Assembly (NCBI GenBank): GCA_947044365.1
Contig: OX345637.1
Coordinates: forward strand, 13,920,916 to 13,984,915
DNA from: Petrosia ficiformis
Lineage: Eukaryota > Porifera > Demospongiae > Haplosclerida > Petrosiidae
DNA length: 64,000 nt
Direction of reading: 5' to 3'
Below the pieces are notes generated by a model. That model searched no databases. It was not told the DNA's origin and saw only the letters and a list, made by a program, of their open reading frames with translations. Below, piece after piece: positions 1-11,396 of the stretch; the stretch's first letter is position 1; each line of letters starts with the position of its first letter. A program made the position numbers and the translations under genes.

Positions 1-619
1 TAACTGTTGGTTGCCATCACACTAGCTAGCATATTATTATGTACGTGTATTATGATTATATAGCATTTTTAATGAAATTTGGTTTTTTGAAGTAGCTAAC
101 AGTTTGTAAACTACCATTTTTATTAGCTGTAACTAGTGTAACAAAAACTAAGAGGTTTCCTGATGTTTCAAGGGAAACCACTAAGGAAATGTGACGAAAC
201 CTGGCAGAATATGTAAAAAAAACACAAACATGGCATGTTTCCATGTATGTTGAGAAAGAAATATTTATGATTATACATACATATATACTTCTATATTCAT
301 CTAGAGTAACAAAATTAATGTTCAGTTTAGAAAATGTAATATTCATCAACCTAAGTGACACTCTTGCCCAAGTTCTTCCCCAGAGCAATCAACAGTCAAA
401 TATCCAGTTTTGCCAAAGCCAGGATGGTATTTATTATATATGCTGATGGTCTATATTCAGACTAGTAGTACTAACATAGTCATCAGCTCAAACAAGATTA
501 TTTGAATATAATTTGTACAATTTAAAAATGGCTTTATCAAACATACAGTGATAACTAATGGATCATGTGATTAATTTCATTATAATTACTGAGTAGTGTC
601 AATGTTTCATTGCGGCAAT

Positions 620-3600
620 ATGAAAAACAAACTCCAAATGATAGAAGGTAAATAAATTTGTCTTTTAGATTACAACTATCTGTAAAAATTATAGGATTGT
701 ATCATCTATTTTTTCTCTTTTCAGCTAAAAACTTTCGTATTGCTCTTATTAGGCTCCTTGTCAGAGCTGATAAATCTGTTAATCTCTCTAGAGCTGCTAA
801 CTTTATAATAGAGGCTGCCGCAAGAGGTTTTCAAGTAATAGTTCTTCCTGAGTGTTTTAACTCACCTTATGGTACCAAGTATTTTCCTGAATACTGTGAA
901 ACAATTCCTGGAGAATCAACAGAACGTCTTAGACAAGTGGCTAAAGAAACTAAAACATATGTTATAGGAGGTAAATACGTAATGCATTACAAGATTATAT
1001 TATGCTATGGAAACCAGTCCCAAAATTAAAAATTATGCTTAGATTTGTAGGTGTGTTGATTACAACAGCCTCGTATTTAATTAATTTGCAGTCCAGTAGT
1101 CCAGTCAATTGGGCCAGTGCAGTGAATGGAGGGAGACACCTTGGTCCCAAATATTTGTAATTTACAGGTAGCATTCCTGAAAAAAATGGAGACAAGATTT
1201 ATAATACATGTACTGTCTTCAACCCATCAGGAGAACTAGTAGCAACACTGCAAAAACAAAGTTGTTAAATTAACTAATTTATTTGTTAGCACAGTTGCAA
1301 CACTGTAAAAATTGTTTGTTGTTTCACTTAATCAATGTCATATGCCTATAAGTATTACACCATGAATAATGTGAGCACTATATAGTATAGAGTTATGTTA
1401 TATAATATGACAAACATTTACTATAGCTAGCTGCTTTGACAGTGACACAGTTACTGTCAAGCAGTATGAATGATGTCTTGTTTTACAGTATATAGAGTTA
1501 CTTAGCTGCTTTGACAGTGACACTTACTGTCATGCAGTGTGAATGACATCTAGTTTTGACAGTGACACTTACTGTCATGCAGTGTGAATGACATCTAGTT
1601 TTGCAGCCTGTCCATAGCTTCATAACAATTATTTATGTTTGATGTTTATAATTATAAAAATGAAACTCATATAACCAAATAAATTGGTCAAAATAACAGT
1701 GAACTGTTTAGATAGTAGGGTTTGGTTGTTATTGCTACTATGCATGCCATGGTCTAAAATAACTGAAGAATTTAGCAGCTTTTTACATTTATATATACAT
1801 GCTTCAACATGCGATTGTTTGTGGAGTATGTGAGCAGTTAATCACACAAATTGCCATTTTAAATGTTGTAGTACATGATGTTTGCCAACCATGCATTCCT
1901 GTTTATAGTCTGGGCAGGTACCCAGACTATTTGTATTAGTATTATAACTAAATTACAAGTTTACTATATATAACTAACTAAAATGAAAGCTGGTCAATAA
2001 TGGGCACTAAAACCCCTTTATATTACCTTAGTTAATTAAACTATAACTAAACTAAAAGTATGAGAAACTAGTCATTTTGTCAAACTAAAACAACACTAGT
2101 ATGTATTAAATTGACTATACATGTAACACTAATTATAATAATTTGTAAGTTACATAACTGAGTAAACATCTAACAATTAAGAAATTTGTTTGTACATAAT
2201 AATCAATATTATGTACAAACAGATTTCTTGATTGTTAGATGTCATTATATGATACATTAAATGTATTGTATAATACTAAATTTTCATGATTACTGAGTCA
2301 TCTCTATTCATTAAAGCTTCATTTGTTTGATATTAATGTTCCTGGTGGGATACGTTTTCAAGAATCTGAAGTCTTGACACAAGGAAAGGACCTAGTTACA
2401 TTTGATACAGGTATATATCTTTGAATGTATACATGTTTAAACCATATTATTACTATATAGATGTAATTGTATTTCTAGACTAATTCAACAAAAAAAACCT
2501 CATTACAATTATAAACGTTTATTATGAAGAACCTCTTTGTAGTGATGTATAGCCACTCCTGAGACATATGTATGATATGGCTGTAAAATTATTATTCATT
2601 AGATTTTAACTTTTAATGGGAGGTCTTTCTTATTAGCTTTATACTCCCCCATTGGGAGATTACCTGCACTTGTAATTTTATATCCATTGTTTGTGGGATT
2701 TGCAATAAATAATATTGGGAATTTGGGTAAATAATGAAGTATCAATTGAATCATGATGAACGTACCTAATAATTAAAGAACTTTTCTTTCATATTTACAG
2801 AATGGTGTAAATTTGGTCTTGGTATTTGCTATGATCTCAGGTTCCCAGAATTAGCAGCTTTGTATGCCAAAAAAGGTATTGTATTATGTGTCTTTTGTAT
2901 CTCTATATGACATGTACATATTGTCTGTTTGTATCAGTAAGTTATTTTATGAAATGTTGAATCAGTTTAAAACATCTTCAGAAAATATTAATTATTTACC
3001 TATAGGATGTAAAATGTTGCTGTATCCAGGAGCCTTCAATATGATAACAGGACCTGCACACTGGGAATTGGTCATTAGAAGCAAGTGAATAAATCAATGG
3101 ACACACTATTCAGAATATATAGGCACCTCAGTGTTGTGTAGTATACTTCATTTTGATATCTCCAGAACAAGGTCCCGGGGAATTCAAGTAGAGTAAGTCT
3201 GGTCTGACAGCAGATGTTTGAAACTTACAAGTCATTTGTAAATATGAACAAACATCTGCTGTCAGACTAGACTTACTCGACTTCCCCGGTTTCCGCCTAG
3301 GACCATGTGCTGGAGATATTGAAATGAAGTTATCAATTAGAGAGATAAATTCGAAGAAAGAATAAGAGAGAAGTGCAATGAGTAGAAGCCTGGACCAGAG
3401 GGAGAGAATAAGGGAAAGAAGAGCATTGAGTTCAGAGAGCAGAGGGTACTACACCAACGAGAGGAAGAAAGGGGCACATTTCAGCACAGACAGAGACAAG
3501 AGTCAAATCTGGTAGCTCTGCTCTACTTTCTACTTTCCCATGCTCTCTATTGTCACTTGGACATGCCTTCTATTCAATTATTAATCAGCGTAGACTTACC

Positions 3601-4441
3601 TCAGCATTTGCCTGATTGTAGTAATATTATAGATTTACTAGATTGAGTATTATAATATTTATTTGTTTTATTTATAAATGTTTTAACAGTATTTGCTACA
3701 GAATTCTCTTTTTCTCTTTATGATTAGAGCTCTTGATCAACAAGTATATGTTGCAGCTGCAAGTGTACCCAGAGATGAAGAAGCGGCTTGGGGTAATTCC
3801 ACTGTTGTCAATCCTTGGTCAGTTGCTAATTAGTAATATACGATAATAATTATGGACTATGATTAGTAACAATTGTATCCATGCTGTTAATTTAGGGGCA
3901 CAGTTATCTCAAAGGCTGATGAAAAAGAAACTATTATATATACTGATATAGGTTAGTAAATTATCATAAATTATGTTTGGATATTAGATTTCCATAAAGT
4001 GGGGGTTTTTCGAGAGAAATTTATTTTCGCTTAATTTCGTGGTCAATTAAAGAATGCGTAAAATTAATAACATTCCATGGAAATTTATCTACGTGTTCTA
4101 CAATCGACTGTGATTGCATGCGAGAATCATGTCACGAAATTTCAATGTGTGAAATACATCACTAATGGAACAGTTTGCTCTGACCACGAATTTTTATGTC
4201 CATAAAAAATGAGCTGTACGATATAAAATGTTGGGTATTATTAATTTCTGGTATTATGATTTGTCAACTAACAAGTATAATGTATTTCTCATGTTCATTG
4301 AATAAGTGCATATGCATGGAATACATAATGTTTTGTGTTACTACAGATATTGATAAAGTTCAAGAGGTCAGACAACAGATACCAACAACACAACAGAAGC
4401 AATCAGACCTTTATGACATCACCGATCTTTCTAATAAATAA
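620..4441 (+). CDS. NIT2: Omega-amidase NIT2 (carbon-nitrogen hydrolase), copy 1, nine exons
   Basis: NIT2-type omega-amidases hydrolyse alpha-ketoglutaramate and alpha-ketosuccinamate in the cytosol and mitochondria. Exons read 620-647, 725-970, 1168-1238 (end uncertain), 2317-2410 (start uncertain), 2801-2875, 3006-3084, 3728-3817, 3896-3951 and 4347-4441. Joined this way they stay in frame and give about 277 residues, close to the usual 276. Visible motifs are [10 protein letters not shown] with the catalytic Glu, [10 protein letters not shown] with the catalytic Cys, [14 protein letters not shown] and STVVNPWG. The third catalytic residue, a Lys just before HLFD, is the weak point. Exon 3 runs into an inserted repeat at 1246, and the only simple in-frame junction (1238 to 2317) omits that Lys. 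An alternative acceptor at 2298 would keep it but has no matching donor phase. The start at 620 is chosen because an ATG opens a short exon ending in a GT donor. Family identity is sure; activity is not. Confidence 0.9.
1246..1700. mobile_element. MITE-type insertion at the NIT2 exon 3 edge
   Basis: The bases from 1246 match the terminal repeat of a CACTGCAAAAA-type element seen complete at 22881-23281. At 1301 a second terminal repeat, CACTGTAAAAATTG, starts. In the duplicate copy the matching far end (TTTTTACGGTG) is kept near 48190-48206, but copy 1 has lost about 25 bases there. Both NIT2 copies carry the insertion, so it predates the segmental duplication. It abuts or truncates coding sequence of NIT2 exon 3. 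Confidence 0.6.
1431..1606. repeat. 45-bp tandem repeat inside the NIT2 intron element
   Basis: Units contain GACAGTGACACTTACTGTCA followed by a stretch ending in GAATGACATCTAG. Copy 1 has two near-perfect units (about 1510-1554 and 1555-1599) after a diverged one. The duplicate around 47970-48095 has only one perfect unit after the diverged one. Each unit is itself partly palindromic. Confidence 0.75.
2166..2242. repeat. Perfect-type hairpin in NIT2 intron 3
   Basis: Two arms of about 35 bp, starting ACATCTAACAATTAAG and ending CTTGATTGTTAGATGT, surround a tiny loop. The same hairpin is present in the second copy at about 48677-48752. Confidence 0.8.
3145..3330. mobile_element. Foldback element in NIT2 intron 6
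   Basis: The outer arms (ACTTCATTTTGATATCTCCAG and its complement ending at 3330) and the inner arms (AACATCTGCTGTCAGAC type) form an almost complete hairpin with a short loop around 3215-3245. A copy sits at the same intron position in the second NIT2 at about 49648-49853. No coding capacity is seen, so this is a non-autonomous foldback element. Confidence 0.75.
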
Positions 4442-4792
4442 TTATTATAATAATAATTATCACAATCAATAATTATTATTGATGTTTGATTTTAGGTCCA
4501 AAAGGCAATCCCCATGATTTTTTCCATTCCACAAGTTGAATTTATATTTATTATATTATATTATTATTATTATAAATTAATGCATCTTGGGAAATTCTGA
4601 CTGATGAGATTTCAGGAAAGACATCACCCAGTGCTTTAATTCAATATGCATTAATAAAACACAATACCTTATAACTAATATTTATAATGTTTATTATATT
4701 ATAGCACTTGTAAAAAAGTAATACACAATAACAAATGAAAGTTCTAGACTGTATTATATGATATGACACTTGTAATAATTATTACTAAACAA

Positions 4793-5212
4793 CATAAAAC
4801 ATAACAGAAGGTAGACCTAGACAAGTAGTACACAGCATAACTGAAATCCTATAGATTATTCTTTAACTTTGTCTGTTTTGCCAAAGCCAGGATTATATTC
4901 AAAAACATAACAGAAGGTAGACCTAGACAAGTAGTACACAGCAGAACTGAAATCCTAGATTATTCTTTAACTTTGTCTGTTTTGCCAAAGCCAGGATTAT
5001 ATTCAAAAACATAACAGAAGGTAGACCTAGACAAGTAGTACACAGCAGAACTGAAATCCTAGATTATTCTTTAACTTTGTCTGTTTTGCCAAAGCCAGGA
5101 TTATATTCAAAAACATAACAGAAGGTAGACCTAGACAAGTAGTACACAGCAGAACTGAAATCCTAGATTATTCTTTAACTTTGTCTGTTTTGCCAAAGCC
5201 AGGATTATATTC
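4793..5212. repeat. Four tandem 104-bp units downstream of NIT2
   Basis: Units begin at about 4793, 4901, 5005 and 5109 with a period of 104 bp. Each contains AACATAACAGAAGGTAGACC and TTTGCCAAAGCCAGGAT. The first unit differs slightly and the last three are almost identical. The equivalent place in the second copy (about 51270-51345) holds a single truncated unit, so the array expanded in copy 1 after duplication. The TTTGCCAAAGCCAGGAT core also occurs once upstream of NIT2 near 411. Confidence 0.9.
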
Positions 5213-5320
5213 AGACTAGTAATAGTAACATAGTGATCAGCTCAAACAAAATTATTTAAATATGATCTGTAGAATTTTAAAAATGGCTTTATCGTGTACA
5301 CATGCAGTGATAGCTTAGAA

Positions 5321-5671
5321 TGATTGCTTTCCCACGGGTTCGAACTATATATTATATGTTTGTGTCACTTACGCGAGTATGCGTTGTATACGTAGTTAAG
5401 GAAGTTACATGCGTGAAAGAACGCGCGCTCAAGCTGTACTGACCAGCAGAAAGAGAGCTGTGTAACTTACGTAGAAACTAGAACTAATAGCTAGCTATTC
5501 TACCTGAAATATATTCTTAAAGTTCTACAAGGTTCTTTAAAAGGTAAAGTTGGTAAACAGAGTAGATAATCAAAATAATAACTATAATAGACTGAAGTGT
5601 TTCAGGCATGATAAAATCAGCCATCGGCAGATTACTGAATGCTGGACACCATAAAGCAATCATAGGGATAC
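5321..5671 (-). mobile_element. MITE with ATCCCTATGATTGCTT terminal repeats
   Basis: One end carries TGATTGCTTTCCCACGG and the other AAAGCAATCATAGGGAT, forming short terminal inverted repeats. Related copies lie at about 43667-44015 and 62455-62845 in the opposite orientation, with a partial copy at about 42905-43115. No open frame is credible. It lies between the convergent NIT2 and receptor genes. Confidence 0.65.
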
Positions 5672-6027
5672 TTTTTTTCTCTATATACACTTGTTGCAGT
5701 GAAGATTGTATTCATTAATTTAAGTTAAGAAATCTGAGCTTTGTTGAATACAAAATTTGTAAATAACATTCACAACCTATAGAGTGCTTGACTGTCACTA
5801 TAGCAACCAGTAACTATAATTATGCACAAACTGATAATTCCCTGAAGTATTTTTTTAAAAATAAGTATTATATGCATAATCACATAAACTACACAATTAA
5901 TTACATCCTTTCATAACGGGAGTATTAGTATTTATGTAATAATAATATATTATACACAAAAAAACTGATAAATTATAGTAATGTGAATTTCACAATTGTA
6001 TTATTAATAGTACTACTATTTGTTATA

Positions 6028-6185
6028 TTACAAATAATCAGGAATATTAGTTTGTATGGAGTGGATATCTTGATAAGCTGGATTCTTGTTTACTGATACT
6101 TTGGAATTTCTATCACTGGGTGTAACAGCTATTGGAACATCATAAACTGGATTAGTTTGTAATGGTAGTACTTGTCCAGTAGATC
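6028..6185 (-). CDS. Cytoplasmic tail exon of receptor A with tyrosine motifs
   Basis: A pyrimidine-rich acceptor (TTTCCATCTTCAG) precedes a 158-bp exon in phase 1. It encodes 53 residues ending in NIPDYL and a TAA stop. It contains NPVYDVP and NPAYQDI, both NPxY-type motifs. YDVP matches the consensus bound by Crk-type SH2 domains, and YQDI fits YxxI. A same-length, intact exon exists in copy 2 (52132-52289). In copy 1 the expected donor at the end of the membrane exon reads CT instead of GT, so this exon may be orphaned. That it forms a signalling tail is inferred from motifs only. Confidence 0.7.
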
Positions 6186-9100
6186 CTGAAGATGGAAAGG
6201 ACATATCTATTCACATAAATTGAGTTTACTAGTACTAAACGTGTCTATAAACTACAAACTGATGTTATGGTTTCTGAGTACATCACCAGAACTCATCACA
6301 AGTGTTAGTTATATCCTGAGTGTGAGTTATATATCAAGTTTAAAGCATGCTGGATATTATCCCGAGCATGTCATGCTCTGGATAATATCCAGCATGCTTT
6401 AAACTGGATGATGAAGGATAAAACGTTATTCGATCGCTGTTTGGGGTCATAACTATAACAACTGTATGACGTCAAGGGCATTACTTAGTCACACTATCTA
6501 AACTTAAAATTCATTAAAGAGACTACAGGGATATAACTAAAACCACTGTGTTATAACTAAAACTAGTCTCGTCCCCATTCGAGCACGCCCATAGCGAAAG
6601 CCCATCTGACAAACAGAGTTGATTTCTTGACAGTGGATTTTTTTTGATATCATGTCGCAGGAAGCACTGTTAATGACTGATACAGATAAGTAGCTCATTA
6701 CACAAGCTTGGGGGAACAAACACCCTACTATGATGGAACAAGATCATAATCTGTTTATGCATAATTTTTGTTTGATTTGTTGCTTTGCCATGTTGATCAG
6801 TGTTGTTGTAGTTGAACAATAATGTCTACTTTTAGTTATAGTTATAGTATGACTAGTTTAGTTCAGTTTTAGTATTAACTAAGGTAATACATATTTTAGG
6901 CTTACTAAATGGTTTTAGTTAGTTGTAGTTATTGCAGTAGACTTGTAATTTAGTTATAGTTCAGTTAACTAAAATTCAAAATGCCTCACTAAAAGGGGTT
7001 TTAGTTATAGTTAACTAAAACAACATGCATGAGTATATAAACAACTGAGTTTGTATGATTTTGTCTATCCTGGTTATCTAATAAAAACACTTAGAAGAAC
7101 TTAAGAAGAAATAATGTCTACTTAGAAAATATCTTTTAGATGACCAGAGAAGATTGTTAAAGTAGAGAACCAACAAGTACATATGTAACATGTACTTGTA
7201 GCAAAACTGGCTAAATGTTGATCATAACCATTATTATTATTGTTTTTAAAAAAAGATAGAAAGTAATTCTAGCACAAATACAATTTTATTTCTCAAAGGC
7301 AACAGGAGTGCAGGCAAAGCAAAACAAATTGCCTTCATAAGTTGGAAGACGAACTATTACATCATTGGCATTTAAGAAGTTGCTTACAGCATCTTCTTGG
7401 TAAACAGTTCAATTGTCAATGCCTACAGCTTCTTAAAGAACGAAGAAATAGTATTATTCAATTCAGGTTTTGATCACACACTACGAATCACCATTTTCTA
7501 TCACTACATATTTAAATGTTGTATAATACAGAAATCTGATTGAGGATCCTAAAATCCAGCTCAACTCGCCGAGAAAATCACTTTAGTTGGCCAGACGGTC
7601 TTTTGCCATAGCTGTGACCGGATGGGGGCAAGACTAAACTAAAACCTCCATGCTTTATCTGATTTGTTCTTGTAGTTTCTTTAATGTGCATCATCATGAT
7701 GACACAATTGATTTAAGGAGGAAAGTGAACTAACAGTCACACAATTGAATGATACAAATTGTTCCTACTAATTAAGAATCAGATATAATCCACTACAAAT
7801 AAGAAAATGTTTTTGGATTTTAATTTAGAATTTAGTGTTTTTTTTTTAGTGAGGCAAGGTTAGCAAAGCATTAGCAATTTTAAAAGTCACTTGTATCAAG
7901 CAGATGATCATTCAGTACTTCACAATCCTCTATATATAATTATATATTTACTGCTCGAGTGACACTGAATGTTTCAGTCATGCACCTAGTAGCCACCATG
8001 TATGTGCCATCAGAAGCCCATACCGGAAACATTACTACATCAGACGTAAATAAAGCCAGGTTGTCATACAGTAGCTCAGTGGTGAGAGCACTAGTGGCTG
8101 AAGTCAGTGGCGATTCCCAGTGACTACCAGCACTTCACTTTCCTCTTTCACCCTTATTAATTACATTATTTTCTAATGAGGCAAGATTAGCGAATTAATA
8201 ATATATCAAATATTCATTAATGGTATGGAATCATTTAGGGTTATTTTGAATTACATGCATATCTATTTATAAACACAAATTATAGTTTTCTTTTCTTAGT
8301 ATCATTTTTGCTTGTGTTTAACATAAAACACAAAATAATCATTACAATGGCTATCAGAATTAGAAGTACACCTCCTCCCACACCAATAGTAACAGCAGCC
8401 CATATAGGTATTGTTGTGGTTGACCTTGTAACAGTCTCCTTACTCTCCTCTGGGGTGAATAAAATTAATGTTTGAAAGATAGATACATAGATACATGGAC
8501 AGACCAATAGATAGATAGATAAATAGATGGATAGATACAAAGATAAATACATAAATAGATACATAGACAGACAGACAGATAGATAGGTAGACAGATAGAG
8601 ACAGACAGAAAGAACGACAGACAGAGATAGACATACAGAAAAATGGATAAAGAGATAATTATGTTGATAGAAATAGAAATGGATAAATGTTAATGTATCA
8701 CATGATGTCATGTGACTTACCAGTATTAACAGTGAGTGTAATAGCAGCACTAACACTACTAGGAATAATAGTATTATTAGCACAACACATGTATACAGCA
8801 GAATCACTAACAATGACATTTCTGATTAATAATTCATAAAGATGAACACTAATACTGTTTAGATCTTCTATTTGAATATCAATACGACTATTATCAGCCT
8901 CGGTAACTTGAACACCATTTTTATACCATGTGACAACAGCATCAGGTGAGCTCTCTATTGTACAGTTTATAACAACATCACCTCCTTCCAAAATACTTAT
9001 ATTATTTGATGAATTTAGTATATGAGGAAAGGCTAGATGGTGAAGAAAAGATGAAATGGAGAGGTAGAGAGAGGGAGGAGTGAAAAGAAGAGGAGGAGAA

Positions 9101-9967
9101 TGAGGAAGGAATGAAGAAAAGAGGGTATAGACATATACAGACCCAGAGATATAGGGATGCTTTTTTTTTTCTATATACACTTGTTTTGTCAACTAATCCA
9201 CAAGGTGAACCTTTTCCGCTTGACATCATGTAAATTATGTTAATCAACTAACTCATGAAATAAATCACGAAAACATTTTCACTGCATGTTTCACATATGA
9301 ATTCTTTACCATAGTACCACTAAATCACTGCATGTATATGCCTTTGAAAGAGGGACAAGGGGAATGAAGGGGAGAGGTGGGGAAAGGAAGCTAGAATTAA
9401 AAGAAGAGCAGAGGAATGCGAATAAGGGAAGGGGGATGAGGACAGTGGACGAGAAGAGGGACGAGTTATTCATTCCTCTTCTCTTTCCTTAAATGTAATC
9501 CCTCTTCTCTTCTCATATACTTATCATGAGTATATGGGAAGAGAAAAGGGATTACAATAAGGAAAGAGAAGAGGAATAAGGATTAAGGAAAGGTAAATAA
9601 GAGGGAGGGTATGATATGAGTGAAGGAAGAGGAGGAAAGAAAGATAGGGGAGAAGGGATGGTAGGTAATGGGAAGATAAGGCTAACAAAATTAATGGAAA
9701 TAAGAATCTTATGTTTTATAGTAAACTGATTACACAAAACTGTCAAACAGCAAATATATGATCGAAATGAATAAAAAGTTTGTATATAATTAGTCCTATA
9801 ATATACTCACCACAATACAGTAGAAGTTCATCACCAAATAAATTGTTGATTGTAGGTTCAAATACAAGACTGTTAACCAAACATGAGTATATACCTGTTA
9901 ATAAATATAATTATCAATAAAATTAACATAGATAAAAAGATATATAAATAAATAAATAGATAGTTAA

Positions 9968-10001
<34 letters not shown>

Positions 10002-11320
10002 GGATGGATGGATAGATAGATAGATAGATAGACCAACAGCAGTTATTTAGACATAATTTCGTATGTTTAAGTTTATCTATCATCAAGGTTTTGACTAGGT
10101 ACTTCAAAGAATTTATCACCAATACATTATAAAACAGAGAGACAGACAAATGGATAGATAGATGAGATGATACCTTGATCAGATCTCATAGGATCATGAA
10201 ATGTTAAATTACTAGTCGTCACAAATTCATTAATTTCAGCACTGATATCACATGACATACTGTCACATGTAAATGGAATATTGTTTCTCCGATATGTCAC
10301 TTCAGGTTCTGGTAGTCCTTCCACTACACACTGGAGTAATATCTCAGTGTCATCCAATAGACAATTATATGGTAAGATAGTAAATGAAATGATATTAATA
10401 GGAACTGAGGAGAGAGACAGAGACAGAGAGACAGAGACAGGGTGAGACAGACAAAAATGAGAATAACAGGGAAAGAAAAGAAGACAGAAAGGCAGAAGAA
10501 AAAAACAAGAGAGAAGAGCAAGATATGGAAAGGGAAAATTGTACCAGGAAGGTCATAATGAGGAAGAATGAACTATATTTAAAGAAGAGGAACATTATAC
10601 CTTCTTGAGACACAAGCCACACAGGTCCTGTAACAGGATCAGTTCTACCATCATCAATAATAGCATAATAGAGACCAAAATTACTAACAGAAATATTACG
10701 TATTGTGAAAATGATCTGTGTATGTGTGTGTGTGTGTGTGTAGTAAATAAAAAACTGAAAATTTAATTATAATCTTTTCCAATGATATGATAATATTATT
10801 ATATATAAATTATAGTGGAAATTTAAAATAATACACATTGAGAAGCATTATCCCTATAATAAAATTGGTATCTAAGAAGCCTAATCATTCATGGATAATG
10901 TATACCAATGTTAAGTAGCTTCCTATATTCTTATTTTATCAATTAAAACATTTACAATCAAATTTACAAAATTCTGTGTATATTTAGGGGCATACTCATT
11001 ACCAATGTATAATATATATGTACACATACCTTATACATGTCTGTATCTGTATTAATCAGAAAAGGACCAGTGACATTAAAACCAGGATTATTAATGAGTT
11101 GAATATCCTCATCATTAAATACCCAGGTTACATTGGGAAGTGTGTCTGCTATAAACATCAATGTTAATGTGACATCAGTTCCTAGAGGTACAATAGTACG
11201 ATTTGTACCATAATTTGGACCAGAAGAAGTGATGGAAATACTATAAGGAGGAACTAGAGTGAGAAGAAAGAGGAGGAAGAGGAGGAGGAGGAGGAGAAGA
11301 AGGAGAAGGAAATGGATGAG

Positions 11321-11396
<76 letters not shown>

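Noticed and set aside
56..446. Overlapping frames of 110 and 67 codons repeated at 46.6-47.0 kb
   Set aside because: They are conserved between copies only because the whole block is duplicated. Frames on both strands are open, and no motif or splice signal supports coding.
995..1195. Minus-strand frame overlapping NIT2 intron 2
   Set aside because: It is antisense to the intron and exon 3 of a clear gene on the other strand, with no independent support.
8440..8634. Ser/Leu/Cys-rich minus-strand frames next to the membrane exon
   Set aside because: They come from the GATA/GACA microsatellite in the intron. The true exon ends at the acceptor at 8450-8451.
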